Origin: Bacteroidota bacterium | GTDB taxonomy: Bacteria > Bacteroidota > Bacteroidia > Flavobacteriales_D > Sanyastnellaceae | Reading direction: 5' to 3' | Assembly (NCBI GenBank): GCA_027624855.1 | Contig: JAQBTQ010000006.1 | Coordinates: 51,656-115,655, forward strand | DNA length: 64,000 nt | Part shown: positions 35,174-43,641 of the stretch, piece after piece | How the letters are laid out: each line of letters opens with the position of its first letter | How positions within the stretch are numbered: position 1 is the stretch's first letter | Made by a program: the position numbers and the translations under genes | The notes under the pieces: generated by a model | Databases searched by the model: none | What the model saw: only the letters and a program-made list of their open reading frames with translations | Told to the model about the DNA's origin: nothing

Positions 35174-35884
35174 ATGCCTTCCTTTGATTTTGATGCCCAT
35201 GAAAACAACTGGCTCCACTGGTCACCTTACTGGAAAGTGGCCGGAGTGTATGTGATCAAAGGAACGATGCCGGGTTGGTTTGGCAGGGAATACGCTTACG
35301 TCGGACTCTCGCGCAACATCGCCAAACGATTGGAGTCCCACCGAGCGGACGCAGCAGATGGTTCACACGTCAACGGGGATCTTCAACGCCTTATCCAAAA
35401 AGCAGGCCCCACTCTGTCCTTCAGTGTCATCTGGGTTTGCAGGCGCGATTGGAACCGAGGAGGCAATTACGAATGCACACTCGCTGAGCGCCACGCCATC
35501 GCCCACTACACAGCACAAACGGGTGTTCCGCTGCTCAATAGATCCCCTGGTGGAGAACTGGGCGAACTCGGCATCAAAGCCACGCCCGTAGTTGCAATCC
35601 ATGCCGACGGAACACGCCGATACTTTCGAAGCATCACGGCATGTGCCTCTTATCTAGACACCTCTAGCGAAAGGGTGAAAAGCGCCGCACTCAACCATAA
35701 GAGACTCCGTGGCCACTCCATTCAGATCACTGACTCTGACTTCGCTATCCGGCAACAAATCAAAGAAGCTTGGAAGGACCCATCACACTCTGACGATATC
35801 TCAATTGATTGGGGTCAGCTGTGGAGAAATCCGTGGTTCATCTTAACCCTCGCATTCTTACTAATGCTAATTAAGATGTGTTGA
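35174..35884 (+). CDS. GIY-YIG nuclease with NUMOD1-like domain and C-terminal membrane helix
   Basis: 236 residues. The GIY-YIG domain (about 20-120) has GVYVIKG, YAYVGLSRNIAKRLESH with the catalytic Arg, LAERHAIAHY with the metal-binding Glu and LLNRSPGG. Residues about 135-185 (VVAIHADGTRRYFRSITACASYLDTSSERVKSAALNHKRLRG) fit the NUMOD1 pattern, a helix-turn-helix DNA-binding module of homing nucleases. The end is a hydrophobic segment (NPWFILTLAFLLMLIKMC, about 219-236), likely a membrane anchor, which I do not know from homing nucleases. It lies just before the 3' end of tRNA-Asp. Role unknown; mobile-element or defence function are both possible. Confidence 0.75.
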   Translation: MPSFDFDAHENNWLHWSPYWKVAGVYVIKGTMPGWFGREYAYVGLSRNIAKRLESHRADAADGSHVNGDLQRLIQKAGPTLSFSVIWVCRRDWNRGGNYECTLAERHAIAHYTAQTGVPLLNRSPGGELGELGIKATPVVAIHADGTRRYFRSITACASYLDTSSERVKSAALNHKRLRGHSIQITDSDFAIRQQIKEAWKDPSHSDDISIDWGQLWRNPWFILTLAFLLMLIKMC

Positions 35885-35933
35885 AGGCGAATTCACCAGC
35901 GCCCTTCGTGCGATAAAGTCGAAAATTATCGCC

Positions 35934-35974
35934 AAACAAAAAGCCTCGCAAGTCATTGACTTACAAGGCTTTTG
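35934..35974 (-). terminator. Intrinsic terminator behind tRNA-Asp
   Basis: AAAAGCCTTGTAAGTCA-ATGACTTGCGAGGCTTTT on the minus strand forms a long stem with two G-T pairs, followed by TGTTT. It starts about 10 bases after the tRNA 3' end. The plus-strand side could also end the GIY-YIG transcript. Confidence 0.75.
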
Positions 35975-35983
35975 AAAGTGTGT

Positions 35984-36060
35984 TGGCGGTCTGGACGAGA
36001 CTCGAACTCGCGACCCCATGCGTGACAGGCATGTATTCTAACCAACTGAACTACCAGACC
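35984..36060 (-). tRNA. tRNA-Asp (GUC)
   Basis: Read on the minus strand the 77 bases fold as a cloverleaf: acceptor GGTCTGG pairs with CCAGACC, D arm GTTCAGTTGGTTAGAAT, anticodon loop CTGTCAC with anticodon GTC, T arm GCGAG-TTCGAGT-CTCGT. Discriminator G and a genome-encoded CCA end complete it. Confidence 0.97.
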
Positions 36061-36097
36061 GTTTCACAACAGTGTCACTGCGCGTTTGCAGCGAGCG

Positions 36098-36129
36098 CAA
36101 AGATAAGTATTTCAACCTTTCTTTCGCAA
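36098..36129 (-). promoter_or_regulatory. Promoter of tRNA-Asp
   Basis: Minus strand TTG (36129-36127), 21 bases, then TATCTTTG (36105-36098), an exact -7 match at the expected spacing. The box ends 37 bases before the tRNA 5' end. Confidence 0.7.
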
Positions 36130-36260
36130 CTCTTCTACGGCACATTCAAAAAAAAGTTGCGGCCTTCGATTCAACACCTCTAAGCCAGACCCAAAAGCCA
36201 TTGAAAATCAAAATGTTTGACTCAAAAGAAAATCGCTGACTGGCAACTTTTGCCCATCGA

Positions 36261-37205
36261 TCAATGTCGAATCGACTTCAGTTTTGCGCGTTTCACCAGG
36301 TACGCAGACAGCACAGGATACACCCCCTTGGCAATGTCCACATCCACCCAATCGATGTGGTATTGCGCGCAGCGCAGGTCCAATTCTTTGCGCAAGTCAG
36401 CCATGCGCCCCACATAAGCCGCACGCACTTCAGCAGGATGCAATCGGATCTCCTCTCCTGTCTCCAAATCTTCAAATATGGTCGGACGATCCTCAAATGA
36501 AAAATCCACTTCGGTCGCTCCGTCCAATACATGAAACAGCACCACCTCGTGCTTATTGTGCTTGAGGTGTTGCAGCGCTGCCATGAGCTCATCGACATCG
36601 CCGCCACGATCCAATAAATCACTAAAAACTATTACCAACGAGCGACGCGGACTGGCCTCTGCAATTTGATGCAGCGCATCAACGGTTGAGGTGCCTTTGC
36701 GCTCATCATTCACCGAATCCAATAAGTTTTCCAATTCATGATAGACCAAGCGCAAATGAGCTGGAGACGACTTCGCAGGCACATGGGTTTCCAATTGATC
36801 ACCAAACAAACTCACCCCCACAGCATCGCGTTGGCGCCGAAACATTTCAATGAGTGCAGCACTGCTGTGGATTGCGAATTTCATTTTATTCAACTCCGGC
36901 CCATCGGGGTCAACTCCGGCAGGGTACCACATGGATCCACTGCAATCCAAAACCAATTGGCAGCGGAGATTGGTCTCCTCTTCAAATCGCTTCACAAATA
37001 GCTTATCTGTGCGCCCATAAAGTTTCCAATCAATGTGACGAGTTGATTCACCCGCATTGTACAAGCGGTGCTCTGCAAATTCAACTGAAAACCCGTGAAA
37101 AGGACTCTTGTGCAGGCCCGTAATAAAACCCTCTACTGCCTGACGCGCCAAAAATTCCAGGCGCCCCAAACGTTGCAACAATGAAGGATCCATATTCATA
37201 GGCAT
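36261..37205 (-). CDS. DUF58-domain protein with vWA-like fold
   Basis: 314 residues. Conserved DUF58 block: SPFHGFSVEFAEHRLYNAGESTRHIDWKLYGRTDKLFVKRFEEE; then a MIDAS-type metal site LDCSGSM inside a von Willebrand A-like fold (to about 250). Family members usually pair with a MoxR ATPase in chaperone-like or envelope-stress operons; no MoxR gene lies beside it here. A -7-like box ends 4 bases before the ATG at 37205; an in-frame ATG at 37196 is an alternative start. About 200 bases between its 3' end and the tRNA hold only the tRNA promoter and an imperfect long-range inverted repeat. Confidence 0.88.
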   Translation of the reverse strand: MPMNMDPSLLQRLGRLEFLARQAVEGFITGLHKSPFHGFSVEFAEHRLYNAGESTRHIDWKLYGRTDKLFVKRFEEETNLRCQLVLDCSGSMWYPAGVDPDGPELNKMKFAIHSSAALIEMFRRQRDAVGVSLFGDQLETHVPAKSSPAHLRLVYHELENLLDSVNDERKGTSTVDALHQIAEASPRRSLVIVFSDLLDRGGDVDELMAALQHLKHNKHEVVLFHVLDGATEVDFSFEDRPTIFEDLETGEEIRLHPAEVRAAYVGRMADLRKELDLRCAQYHIDWVDVDIAKGVYPVLSAYLVKRAKLKSIRH

Positions 37206-37209
37206 GACT

Positions 37210-37217
37210 TAAAGGTA
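37210..37217 (-). promoter_or_regulatory. -7-like box 4 bases upstream of the DUF58 gene
   Basis: Minus strand TACCTTTA (one mismatch to TAnnTTTG) ends 4 bases before the ATG at 37205, with a TTG 23 bases further upstream. Suggests a leaderless mRNA. Confidence 0.4.
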
Positions 37218-37252
37218 CGGTGTAGCAATCGAGCAAGCCACAACACCCAACA

Positions 37253-37282
37253 ACAAAAAATCCCCACCATGCGGTGAGGACT
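37253..37282 (-). terminator. Intrinsic terminator of trxA
   Basis: Minus strand TCCTCACC-GCAT-GGTGGGGA (one G-T pair) followed by TTTTTTG, 48 bases after the trxA stop. Confidence 0.85.
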
Positions 37283-37329
37283 TTTCTCGTTGTGAATGCA
37301 GTGAAGCATCAGAAAGCACCTACTGCTTG

Positions 37330-37647
37330 TTACAGAAGTGCTTCCAGTTTTTCTACCAATACATTTTTTGGAACGGCCCCTACGCTTTTGTCAACGACTT
37401 CGCCGTTTTTCAAAAACAAAATCGTCGGGATGTTACGCACACCGTATTTCATGCTGATGTCTCCGTGGTGGTCCACATTGACTTTTCCAATCACGGCGCG
37501 TCCTTCATAGTCGTTTGCCAACTCCTCAACAACCGGACCCACCATACGACAAGGACCACACCATTCCGCCCAAAAATCTACAATCACGGGCTTGTCGCCA
37601 TTCAAGGCCAATTCATCAAAGTTCTGGTCAGTAAATTCTACAGCCAT
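37330..37647 (-). CDS. trxA: Thioredoxin
   Basis: Cytoplasmic disulfide reductase of 105 residues from MAVEFTDQNF. The redox site is W29-C30-G-P-C33; VDFWAEWCGPC, the cis-Pro loop NIPTILF and the Gly-Val segment SVGAVPKNVL are in place. The ATG at 37647 was chosen over the frame start at 37698, which falls inside the promoter box. Promoter and terminator both flank it, so it is a single-gene transcript. Confidence 0.97.
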   Translation of the reverse strand: MAVEFTDQNFDELALNGDKPVIVDFWAEWCGPCRMVGPVVEELANDYEGRAVIGKVNVDHHGDISMKYGVRNIPTILFLKNGEVVDKSVGAVPKNVLVEKLEALL

Positions 37648-37695
37648 TTTTCTCTTGTTTGGCACGCGGAACGTTTCGCGCGCAATTAACTCGAA

Positions 37696-37703
37696 CAAAT
37701 TTA
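37696..37703 (-). promoter_or_regulatory. -7 box of trxA
   Basis: Minus strand TAAATTTG, exact TAnnTTTG match, ending 48 bases before the trxA ATG. No exact TTG at the -33 distance. Confidence 0.55.
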
Positions 37704-37795
37704 GGTGGGGTTAAGATGACTGTGACGAAAATTGGCGACGTTTAACAGCTCTTTTTTCCACCCTTCTTTTTTGAATTCGTGAAAAAGTTTTCGAT

Positions 37796-40700
37796 TCAGT
37801 TCTTAGACGTCTCCAATTGGTACTGAACGCCACCGGTATTCATGAGTTCTTCCAATTGCATCACGAAGTCGTCATTCAGTTCTACCCGACACGTGCGGCT
37901 AGGCATCTCCAAAGCCATCGGCCCATGATGCACTTCGACCGTCAACCCGACTTGACCGGGGTTCCCTTCAATCAACTGACCGATGCGGTCCACTCCGCCT
38001 TCATCCAGGACATTTAGATCGAGCTGCAAACGCAACCGCGAGACCCATTTTTCGCGCACGTCGGCGAGCAATTCAATCTGACGAACCTTGAATTCGACGT
38101 CGTTCGGATCGTCTCGATACCTGCGCATCTCCACCGATCCGCGAACAAATACAAACCAGCCTTCCACCAAGAAATCTTTATACTTCAGGTAGTCTTCACC
38201 AAACAGCATGAACCGCTGACTTGCATGGTAATCCTCAATGGTGACGGAACCAAAAGGCTTGCCCGACTTGGCAATGCGGTGCTGGGCTTCGATGATGCGA
38301 CCCGCAAAACGCAATTCACGTCCGCGCCAAGCCAACGGCTCATTCAGCACTTCCAATCCTTCCTGTGGTGAACACAGGTGCTTCATTTCGAATCGGAATT
38401 GATCCAGCGGGTGTCCCGATATGTAGACCCCAATCACATCGCGTTCTCGGGCCAATAAATCCATTTGATCCCAAGGGTCGCAAACGGGAATGACCGGCTC
38501 TGGCATCTCCATTTCTTCCATGCCACCAAAGAGCGATGCCTGCGCAGAAGATTCCGACTCCTGATGTCCTGCACCATAGCGCGCGGCCAATTCAATCAAG
38601 GTTCGTCCCTTGTCGTCTTCGGCGAAGAACTGCGCCCGATGCAATCCTTCAAAGCCATCAAATGCCCCACCCAAGGCCAGTGCCTCAAACACACGCTTAT
38701 TCACATCTTTGGGATTGACCCTTCGTGCAAAGTCAAACAAACTTTTGTAAGTACCTGCGCCATCCTCGCGTCCATCAATGATGGCTTGCACCGCGCCTTC
38801 TCCAACCCCTCTCATCGCTCCCAAACCAAAGCGGATGGCTCCCTTTGCGTTAACCCGAAACTTGAACAACGACTCATTGACATCTGGGCCCAGAACGGGG
38901 ATGCCTCGGTGCCGGGCTTCTTCCATAAACAAGGTCACTTGCTTGATATCGCTCATGTTATTGGACAGCACCGCAGCCATGTATTCTGCGGGATAATTGG
39001 CCTTTAGGTAAGCGGTTTGGTAGGCGACCCATGCATAACAAGTCGAGTGCGATTTGTTAAAGGCATAGGATGCGAACGCCTCCCAGTCCTTCCAAATTTT
39101 CTCAAGTCTCGACTGGTCGTGACCACGTTGCACGCCTTGCTCCAAAAACTGCGGTTTCATCTTGGCAATGAGGTCCGCTTTCTTTTTTCCCATGGCCTTT
39201 CGAAGCGTATCGGCCTCGCCTTTACTGAAGCCGGCCAATTTTTGAGAAAGCAGCATCACCTGCTCTTGATAAACCGTAATTCCATAGGTCTCTTCCAAGA
39301 ATTCCTCACAGGCCTGCAGATCATACGTGATGGGCTCAAGTCCATGCTTTCGTTTGACGAATGACGGAATGTATTCCAACGGCCCTGGCCGGTACAACGC
39401 ATTCATCGCAATGAGGTCTCCAAAAACGGTCGGCTTGAGATCCTTCAGATATTTCTGCATTCCAGCCGATTCGTATTGGAATATTCCGACCGTCTCCCCT
39501 CGCTGAAAAAGCTCATAGGTTTTCGTGTCATCGAGGGGGAAGCTGTCGGGGTCTAAATCAATGCCGTGACGGTCCTTGACGTTGCGCACTGCATCCTTTA
39601 TGATGGTCAATGTCTTGAGACCGAGGAAGTCCATTTTGAGCAACCCTGCGTCTTCTGCAACGGCGTTGTCAAATTGGGTGCAAGCAAGGTCGCTGTCTTT
39701 TGCCACTGCGACTGGAACATAGTCGGTGATATCAGTCGGCGTGATGATGACACCACAGGCATGAATTCCTGTGTTCCGTAGACTTCCCTCCAGAACGCGC
39801 GCTGTTTGCAAGGTTTGGCCCTCGAGCCCTGCCTTCTTTGCCAGCTCTTTGATGTTGTTAACCTGTTGCAACCCCTCGTTGCCACGCAGCTTTTCCTTCA
39901 AAGCTTTATCATCAAGCGAGAAGAGCTTTTTAAGGCTGATGTCAGGCATCAATTTCGCAATACGGTCGGCATCGGGAAGTGGCAACTCGAGCACACGCGC
40001 TGTATCGCGAATCGAGCTCTTCGCCGCCATGGTGCCGTATGTGATGATTTGGGCGACCTGATTTGATCCATATTTGTCAATCACGTAATCGATCACCTTG
40101 CCCCGGCCTTCATCGTCAAAGTCGATATCGATATCGGGTAAGCTTACACGATCCGGGTTGAGGAACCGCTCGAAAAGCAAATCGTATTCGATGGGATCTA
40201 CATTCGTGATTCCAACGCAATAGGCCACGGCCGAACCCGCTGCCGACCCCCGCCCAGGACCAACGCTGACGCCCATATTTCGGGCAGCAGAAGTGAAGTC
40301 TTGTACGATCAAGAAATAACCTGGATAGCCTGTGCGCTCGATGGTTTCGAGTTCGAAATCGAGGCGCTCGCGAATTTCATCCGTGATTTCTGGGTATCGC
40401 TTTTTTGCTCCCTCGTAGGTCAAATGACGCAGGTACGCATTTTCCCCGCGCTTCCCCCCATCCACCGCGTCTTCGGCGTGAACAAATTCAGCCGGAATTT
40501 CAAACGCCGGTAGCAAAACATCCCGTTCCAGTGCATACCCTTCACAGGCGTCGGCAATTTTTTGCGTTGTGGTCAATGCTTCAGGCAAATCCGCAAAGAG
40601 CTTTCGCATTTCAGAAGGCGACTTGAGGTAGAATTCATCATTGGGCATGCCAAATCGGAATTCTCGCCCGCGCTTTCCGATGTATTTCTTTGGTTTACTG

Positions 40701-42082
40701 ACGTTTTGTGCATCCTTCACACACAGCAAAATGTCATGTGCTTCCGCCTGCTTTTTGCTTGGATAGTAGGCGTTATTTGCTGCGATGTACTGCACACCGT
40801 GCTTATTACATAACCGCAAAAGCACCTCGTTCACCACCTGTTCTTCTTCCAAACCGTGGCGATTGATTTCGGCGTAGAAATTGGCTCCGAGGGTTTCTTT
40901 CCACCACACGAAGGCTTCTTCAGCTTGTTGCTCCCCCACATTGAGTATGAGTGAAGGGATTTCTCCGAACAACCCTCCTGTTGTAACGATGAGGTCTTCC
41001 TTGTATTGAGCTACCAATTCCTTGTCGATCCTGGGAACATAATAGAAACCATCGGTGTATGCCTTGGAGCTCAACTTGGTCAGCTGGTGGTAACCATTCT
41101 TGTTCTTTGCCAAAAACACCGTAGGGTAGCCATCGTCCTTGGTGGATCGATCGGCGTGATTGCGGCAAACATTCAACTCGGCACCAACAATGGGTTTGAT
41201 GCCGGCCTTATTGGCCGCACGAACAAATTGAAAGGCCCCCATCATGTTTCCATGATCGGTCACAGCCAGGGCATTCATGCCATGATTCACTGCTGTTTCG
41301 ACGAGCTCGCCCACATTTCCGACCGCTTGAAGCACGCTGAATTGGCTGTGTGCGTGCAAATGAATGTATGGGATGTCGTCGCTCAAGGTGGTCGAAGCCG
41401 TGGGCACTTCATTTGCGACTTCGATGCTCGCCGTTTCAAAATTCGCCGCCTCCAATTCTGGAGACTCATAGACGATGCCATCTGCATCCTCAATTTCGGG
41501 TCGTTGAATGACACGAAGCCGGCACAATTCGAAGAAGCACTTTGCCGTGGCATCAACATCGTAGGCGGCATCGTGCGCTTCATCAAACCCTGTGTTGAAA
41601 AGCTTAAAATGCAATTCAGTCAACGTGGGCCATTTGAATTGGCCGCCACGACCACCGGGAATGGCGCAAAATTCTGTGGCCTCGTTTTTTGAATCAATAA
41701 CCGGCTTCTCGGTCAGCTTTTCGACTGGCTGTGCAAGTCGGTGGTATTCCGCTCCAACAATATTGACATCAAATTCAATGTTGTGGCCCATGACATAGGT
41801 TGCCTGAGCGAGGTCGCGATCAAATTCAGCGAGCACCTCTGCCAAATCCAGCCCGTCCTGCTCCGCTCGTTCGGTGGTAATGCCATGGATTTTTGCAGAT
41901 GTAAACGGTATGGTAAATCCGTTTGGCTTCACAATGCGATTTCCACGAGAAATGAGCTTGCCCTTCGCGTCATGCAACTGCCAAGCCAATTGCACCAATC
42001 GAGGCCAGTTGTCAGCGTCCGTCAAGGGCGCATTCCAATTCCTCGGCAAGCCCGTAGTCTCCGTATCATAAATCAAAAACAT
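37796..42082 (-). CDS. dnaE: DNA polymerase III alpha subunit with fused N-terminal 3'-5' exonuclease
   Basis: Replicative polymerase, 1428 residues. Residues 1-190 are a DnaQ-like DEDDh exonuclease: FLIYDTETTGLP (D6, E8), MGHNIEFDV and HDAAYDVDATAKCF. Then PHP domain (PYIHLHAHSQFSVL, ALAVTDHGNMMGAF; about 235-500), palm with PDIDIDFDDEGRGKVIDYV (catalytic Asp residues about 655-665), fingers (HGLEPITYDLQACEEFLEETYGI-type region), helix-hairpin-helix and a C-terminal OB fold (about 1230-1330). The proofreading domain in the same chain is known for Bacteroidota. A -7-like box ends 4 bases before the ATG. Confidence 0.97.
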   Translation of the reverse strand: MFLIYDTETTGLPRNWNAPLTDADNWPRLVQLAWQLHDAKGKLISRGNRIVKPNGFTIPFTSAKIHGITTERAEQDGLDLAEVLAEFDRDLAQATYVMGHNIEFDVNIVGAEYHRLAQPVEKLTEKPVIDSKNEATEFCAIPGGRGGQFKWPTLTELHFKLFNTGFDEAHDAAYDVDATAKCFFELCRLRVIQRPEIEDADGIVYESPELEAANFETASIEVANEVPTASTTLSDDIPYIHLHAHSQFSVLQAVGNVGELVETAVNHGMNALAVTDHGNMMGAFQFVRAANKAGIKPIVGAELNVCRNHADRSTKDDGYPTVFLAKNKNGYHQLTKLSSKAYTDGFYYVPRIDKELVAQYKEDLIVTTGGLFGEIPSLILNVGEQQAEEAFVWWKETLGANFYAEINRHGLEEEQVVNEVLLRLCNKHGVQYIAANNAYYPSKKQAEAHDILLCVKDAQNVSKPKKYIGKRGREFRFGMPNDEFYLKSPSEMRKLFADLPEALTTTQKIADACEGYALERDVLLPAFEIPAEFVHAEDAVDGGKRGENAYLRHLTYEGAKKRYPEITDEIRERLDFELETIERTGYPGYFLIVQDFTSAARNMGVSVGPGRGSAAGSAVAYCVGITNVDPIEYDLLFERFLNPDRVSLPDIDIDFDDEGRGKVIDYVIDKYGSNQVAQIITYGTMAAKSSIRDTARVLELPLPDADRIAKLMPDISLKKLFSLDDKALKEKLRGNEGLQQVNNIKELAKKAGLEGQTLQTARVLEGSLRNTGIHACGVIITPTDITDYVPVAVAKDSDLACTQFDNAVAEDAGLLKMDFLGLKTLTIIKDAVRNVKDRHGIDLDPDSFPLDDTKTYELFQRGETVGIFQYESAGMQKYLKDLKPTVFGDLIAMNALYRPGPLEYIPSFVKRKHGLEPITYDLQACEEFLEETYGITVYQEQVMLLSQKLAGFSKGEADTLRKAMGKKKADLIAKMKPQFLEQGVQRGHDQSRLEKIWKDWEAFASYAFNKSHSTCYAWVAYQTAYLKANYPAEYMAAVLSNNMSDIKQVTLFMEEARHRGIPVLGPDVNESLFKFRVNAKGAIRFGLGAMRGVGEGAVQAIIDGREDGAGTYKSLFDFARRVNPKDVNKRVFEALALGGAFDGFEGLHRAQFFAEDDKGRTLIELAARYGAGHQESESSAQASLFGGMEEMEMPEPVIPVCDPWDQMDLLARERDVIGVYISGHPLDQFRFEMKHLCSPQEGLEVLNEPLAWRGRELRFAGRIIEAQHRIAKSGKPFGSVTIEDYHASQRFMLFGEDYLKYKDFLVEGWFVFVRGSVEMRRYRDDPNDVEFKVRQIELLADVREKWVSRLRLQLDLNVLDEGGVDRIGQLIEGNPGQVGLTVEVHHGPMALEMPSRTCRVELNDDFVMQLEELMNTGGVQYQLETSKN

Positions 42083-42086
42083 CCGT

Positions 42087-42094
42087 CGAATCTA
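42087..42094 (-). promoter_or_regulatory. -7-like box 4 bases upstream of dnaE
   Basis: Minus strand TAGATTCG (one mismatch to TAnnTTTG) ends 4 bases before the dnaE ATG; TTG stands 25 bases upstream. No ribosome site fits between, so a leaderless transcript is likely. Confidence 0.35.
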
Positions 42095-42163
42095 CGCATT
42101 CCAACCCTGTTGGTCCTCACAAAATCCCAGTCAGTTATTCACGTGATTTCTTCAAGGTTTTCC

Positions 42164-42868
42164 TCAATCGATGTCGCCTTCGAAGGGTCGAATGACCATT
42201 TCCTCCATGACGGCTTCTGGTGGCAAGTTCCATGCGTGCCAAACAGCATTTGCCACGTGTTGGGCATCGAGGAGCCTAGCTTTTGGAAAATCAACTCCTT
42301 CCCAAGAGGCACTCCATGTGGGACCGGGCATGATGGAGGTTACCTTGATGCCTAGCGGCCGGAGTTCATGCCGAAAAGCATCAATCATCGCCCCTTGTGC
42401 GTGCTTGCTGATGCTATAAGATGGCTTTCCGGTAAAGAGCTTTTTGGAAGCCACAGAAGCCATATAAACGAGGTGTGAACCACGTGGCATTTTTTGATAA
42501 AGACCTCTTACCAAATCAAAGTGAGACAATACATTAAGTCGAATCATATAATCCAAATTATCGGCTGATTCGGTCAATAATTGTCCCGGTAAATACACCC
42601 CTGCATTGCTGATAAGCAGATGCAATGAATTCATGCTTTGATTCAAGTCAATGACCAATTGATCCACCGATTCTTTCTGGCTCAAATCTGCGGCATAGAC
42701 GTATGCTTTGCATCCATTTTGTGCAAGCTTTGATTGAAGCGCTTTTAAATCATCTGCGTTTCGAGCCACCAGGTGCATTTCCCCCGCCATAGGTGCGAAG
42801 CGATCAACCAACGCAAGGCCGATTCCTTTTGTCGCTCCGGTGATGAGAATGGTGGGTAGTTCTGTCAT
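42164..42868 (-). CDS. Short-chain dehydrogenase/reductase (possible pterin reductase)
   Basis: 234 residues from the ATG at 42868, which overlaps the stop of the upstream gene as ATGA. Classical SDR features: ILITGATKGIGLAL (NADP site), LISNAGVYLPG (NAG), MASVAS with the catalytic Ser and YSISKHAQG with the Tyr-x3-Lys. By sequence alone it is a generic SDR; its place at the end of an operon with FolB- and DHFR-like genes makes a sepiapterin/FolM-type pterin substrate a reasonable guess. Last gene of the four-gene operon. Confidence 0.88.
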   Translation of the reverse strand: MTELPTILITGATKGIGLALVDRFAPMAGEMHLVARNADDLKALQSKLAQNGCKAYVYAADLSQKESVDQLVIDLNQSMNSLHLLISNAGVYLPGQLLTESADNLDYMIRLNVLSHFDLVRGLYQKMPRGSHLVYMASVASKKLFTGKPSYSISKHAQGAMIDAFRHELRPLGIKVTSIMPGPTWSASWEGVDFPKARLLDAQHVANAVWHAWNLPPEAVMEEMVIRPFEGDID

Positions 42869-43641
42869 GGTTTGAGGTTTTGCTCCAATCCGAAAAATCG
42901 CTTGCGATGAGGCCGAGGATCCGGCCATGCTTGGGGCTGCTCAACCTTGATTTCATCGGCAGGATCGAATTTAGGCCGATTCACACATAAGATGGTGCGG
43001 GTTTCCTGTGAAGGGTTGTCGTATTGATGAATGAATTCCAATGGCCAAAAGTGGGCAATGCCTCCATCTACCGCTTCTCCTTGGAGCAAAAGTCCGCGCG
43101 ACATGATGAGCTCAGCCTCTCCCATCACTTTGTGAATGTGAGCTGGGATTTGGCCTGCGGCTGGAATATGCAGCAAATACACCCCGCAATCTTGATTTTC
43201 ATGCAAGATGTCTACCCTACCAAAATCATTGTGTTCAACGCCGTACTGCATTTCATCAGCCTTTCTCATGACCGTTACCACGGGAACCGATTTACCGGCC
43301 AAAGCTTGCGGTTTTTGAATGCTCACTTCAACTGCTTCTGGTCGTATGCAGAGCCTATCTGGTGGCGGTGGCATCAGCAAGGTTGCACAAATGGCTTCGA
43401 CTGCAGTTTCGAGCAATTGGAAATGGGCCGCTTCCAATAAAAAGGCCACATCACCACAAGCAAAACTGTAATCCAGGCTTTCGGCAAGGGTTTTACCAAA
43501 GCTTCCTGGTTTGCGAGGGAAATACAGCTTAATCTGCACCACGAGTGGCTGCGGGGTAATGCGCTCATGCGGATGGATGCCGACCAAGCATGTCACCCGC
43601 AGATCCTTCAATGCGATGATATCGTGGGTATGGGTATTCAT
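42865..43641 (-). CDS. FolB-like dihydroneopterin aldolase/epimerase fused to a cupin
   Basis: 258 residues. Residues 1-120 match the FolB/FolX fold: IALKDLRVTCLVGIHPHERITPQPLVVQI with the conserved Glu of the active site, SLDYSFACGDVAFLLE, and VEVSIQKPQAL with the conserved Lys. Residues about 125-245 are a cupin: IPAHIHKVMGEAELI supplies His-x-His and Glu, FIHQYDNP the late His, so a metal site looks complete. A FolB-cupin fusion is unusual to my knowledge. Both ends overlap their neighbours by 4 bases (ATGA), so it is translationally coupled to the CYTH gene and the SDR. Confidence 0.82.
   Translation of the reverse strand: MNTHTHDIIALKDLRVTCLVGIHPHERITPQPLVVQIKLYFPRKPGSFGKTLAESLDYSFACGDVAFLLEAAHFQLLETAVEAICATLLMPPPPDRLCIRPEAVEVSIQKPQALAGKSVPVVTVMRKADEMQYGVEHNDFGRVDILHENQDCGVYLLHIPAAGQIPAHIHKVMGEAELIMSRGLLLQGEAVDGGIAHFWPLEFIHQYDNPSQETRTILCVNRPKFDPADEIKVEQPQAWPDPRPHRKRFFGLEQNLKP

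Noticed and set aside
35884..36060. Possible attachment-site duplication at the tRNA-Asp 3' end
   Set aside because: I looked for a second copy of the tRNA 3' end near 33600-34640 and found none, and no integrase gene is present. Reading by eye may miss a short or diverged copy.
36145..36260. Long-range terminator of the DUF58 gene (AAAAGTTGC ... GCAACTTTTTTTT)
   Set aside because: The arms are about 80 bases apart and the stem is 9 bp; too weak to call, though the T run is notable.
41006..41692. 228-residue open frame on the plus strand
   Set aside because: It lies opposite dnaE, has no recognisable motif, and the dnaE frame is certain.
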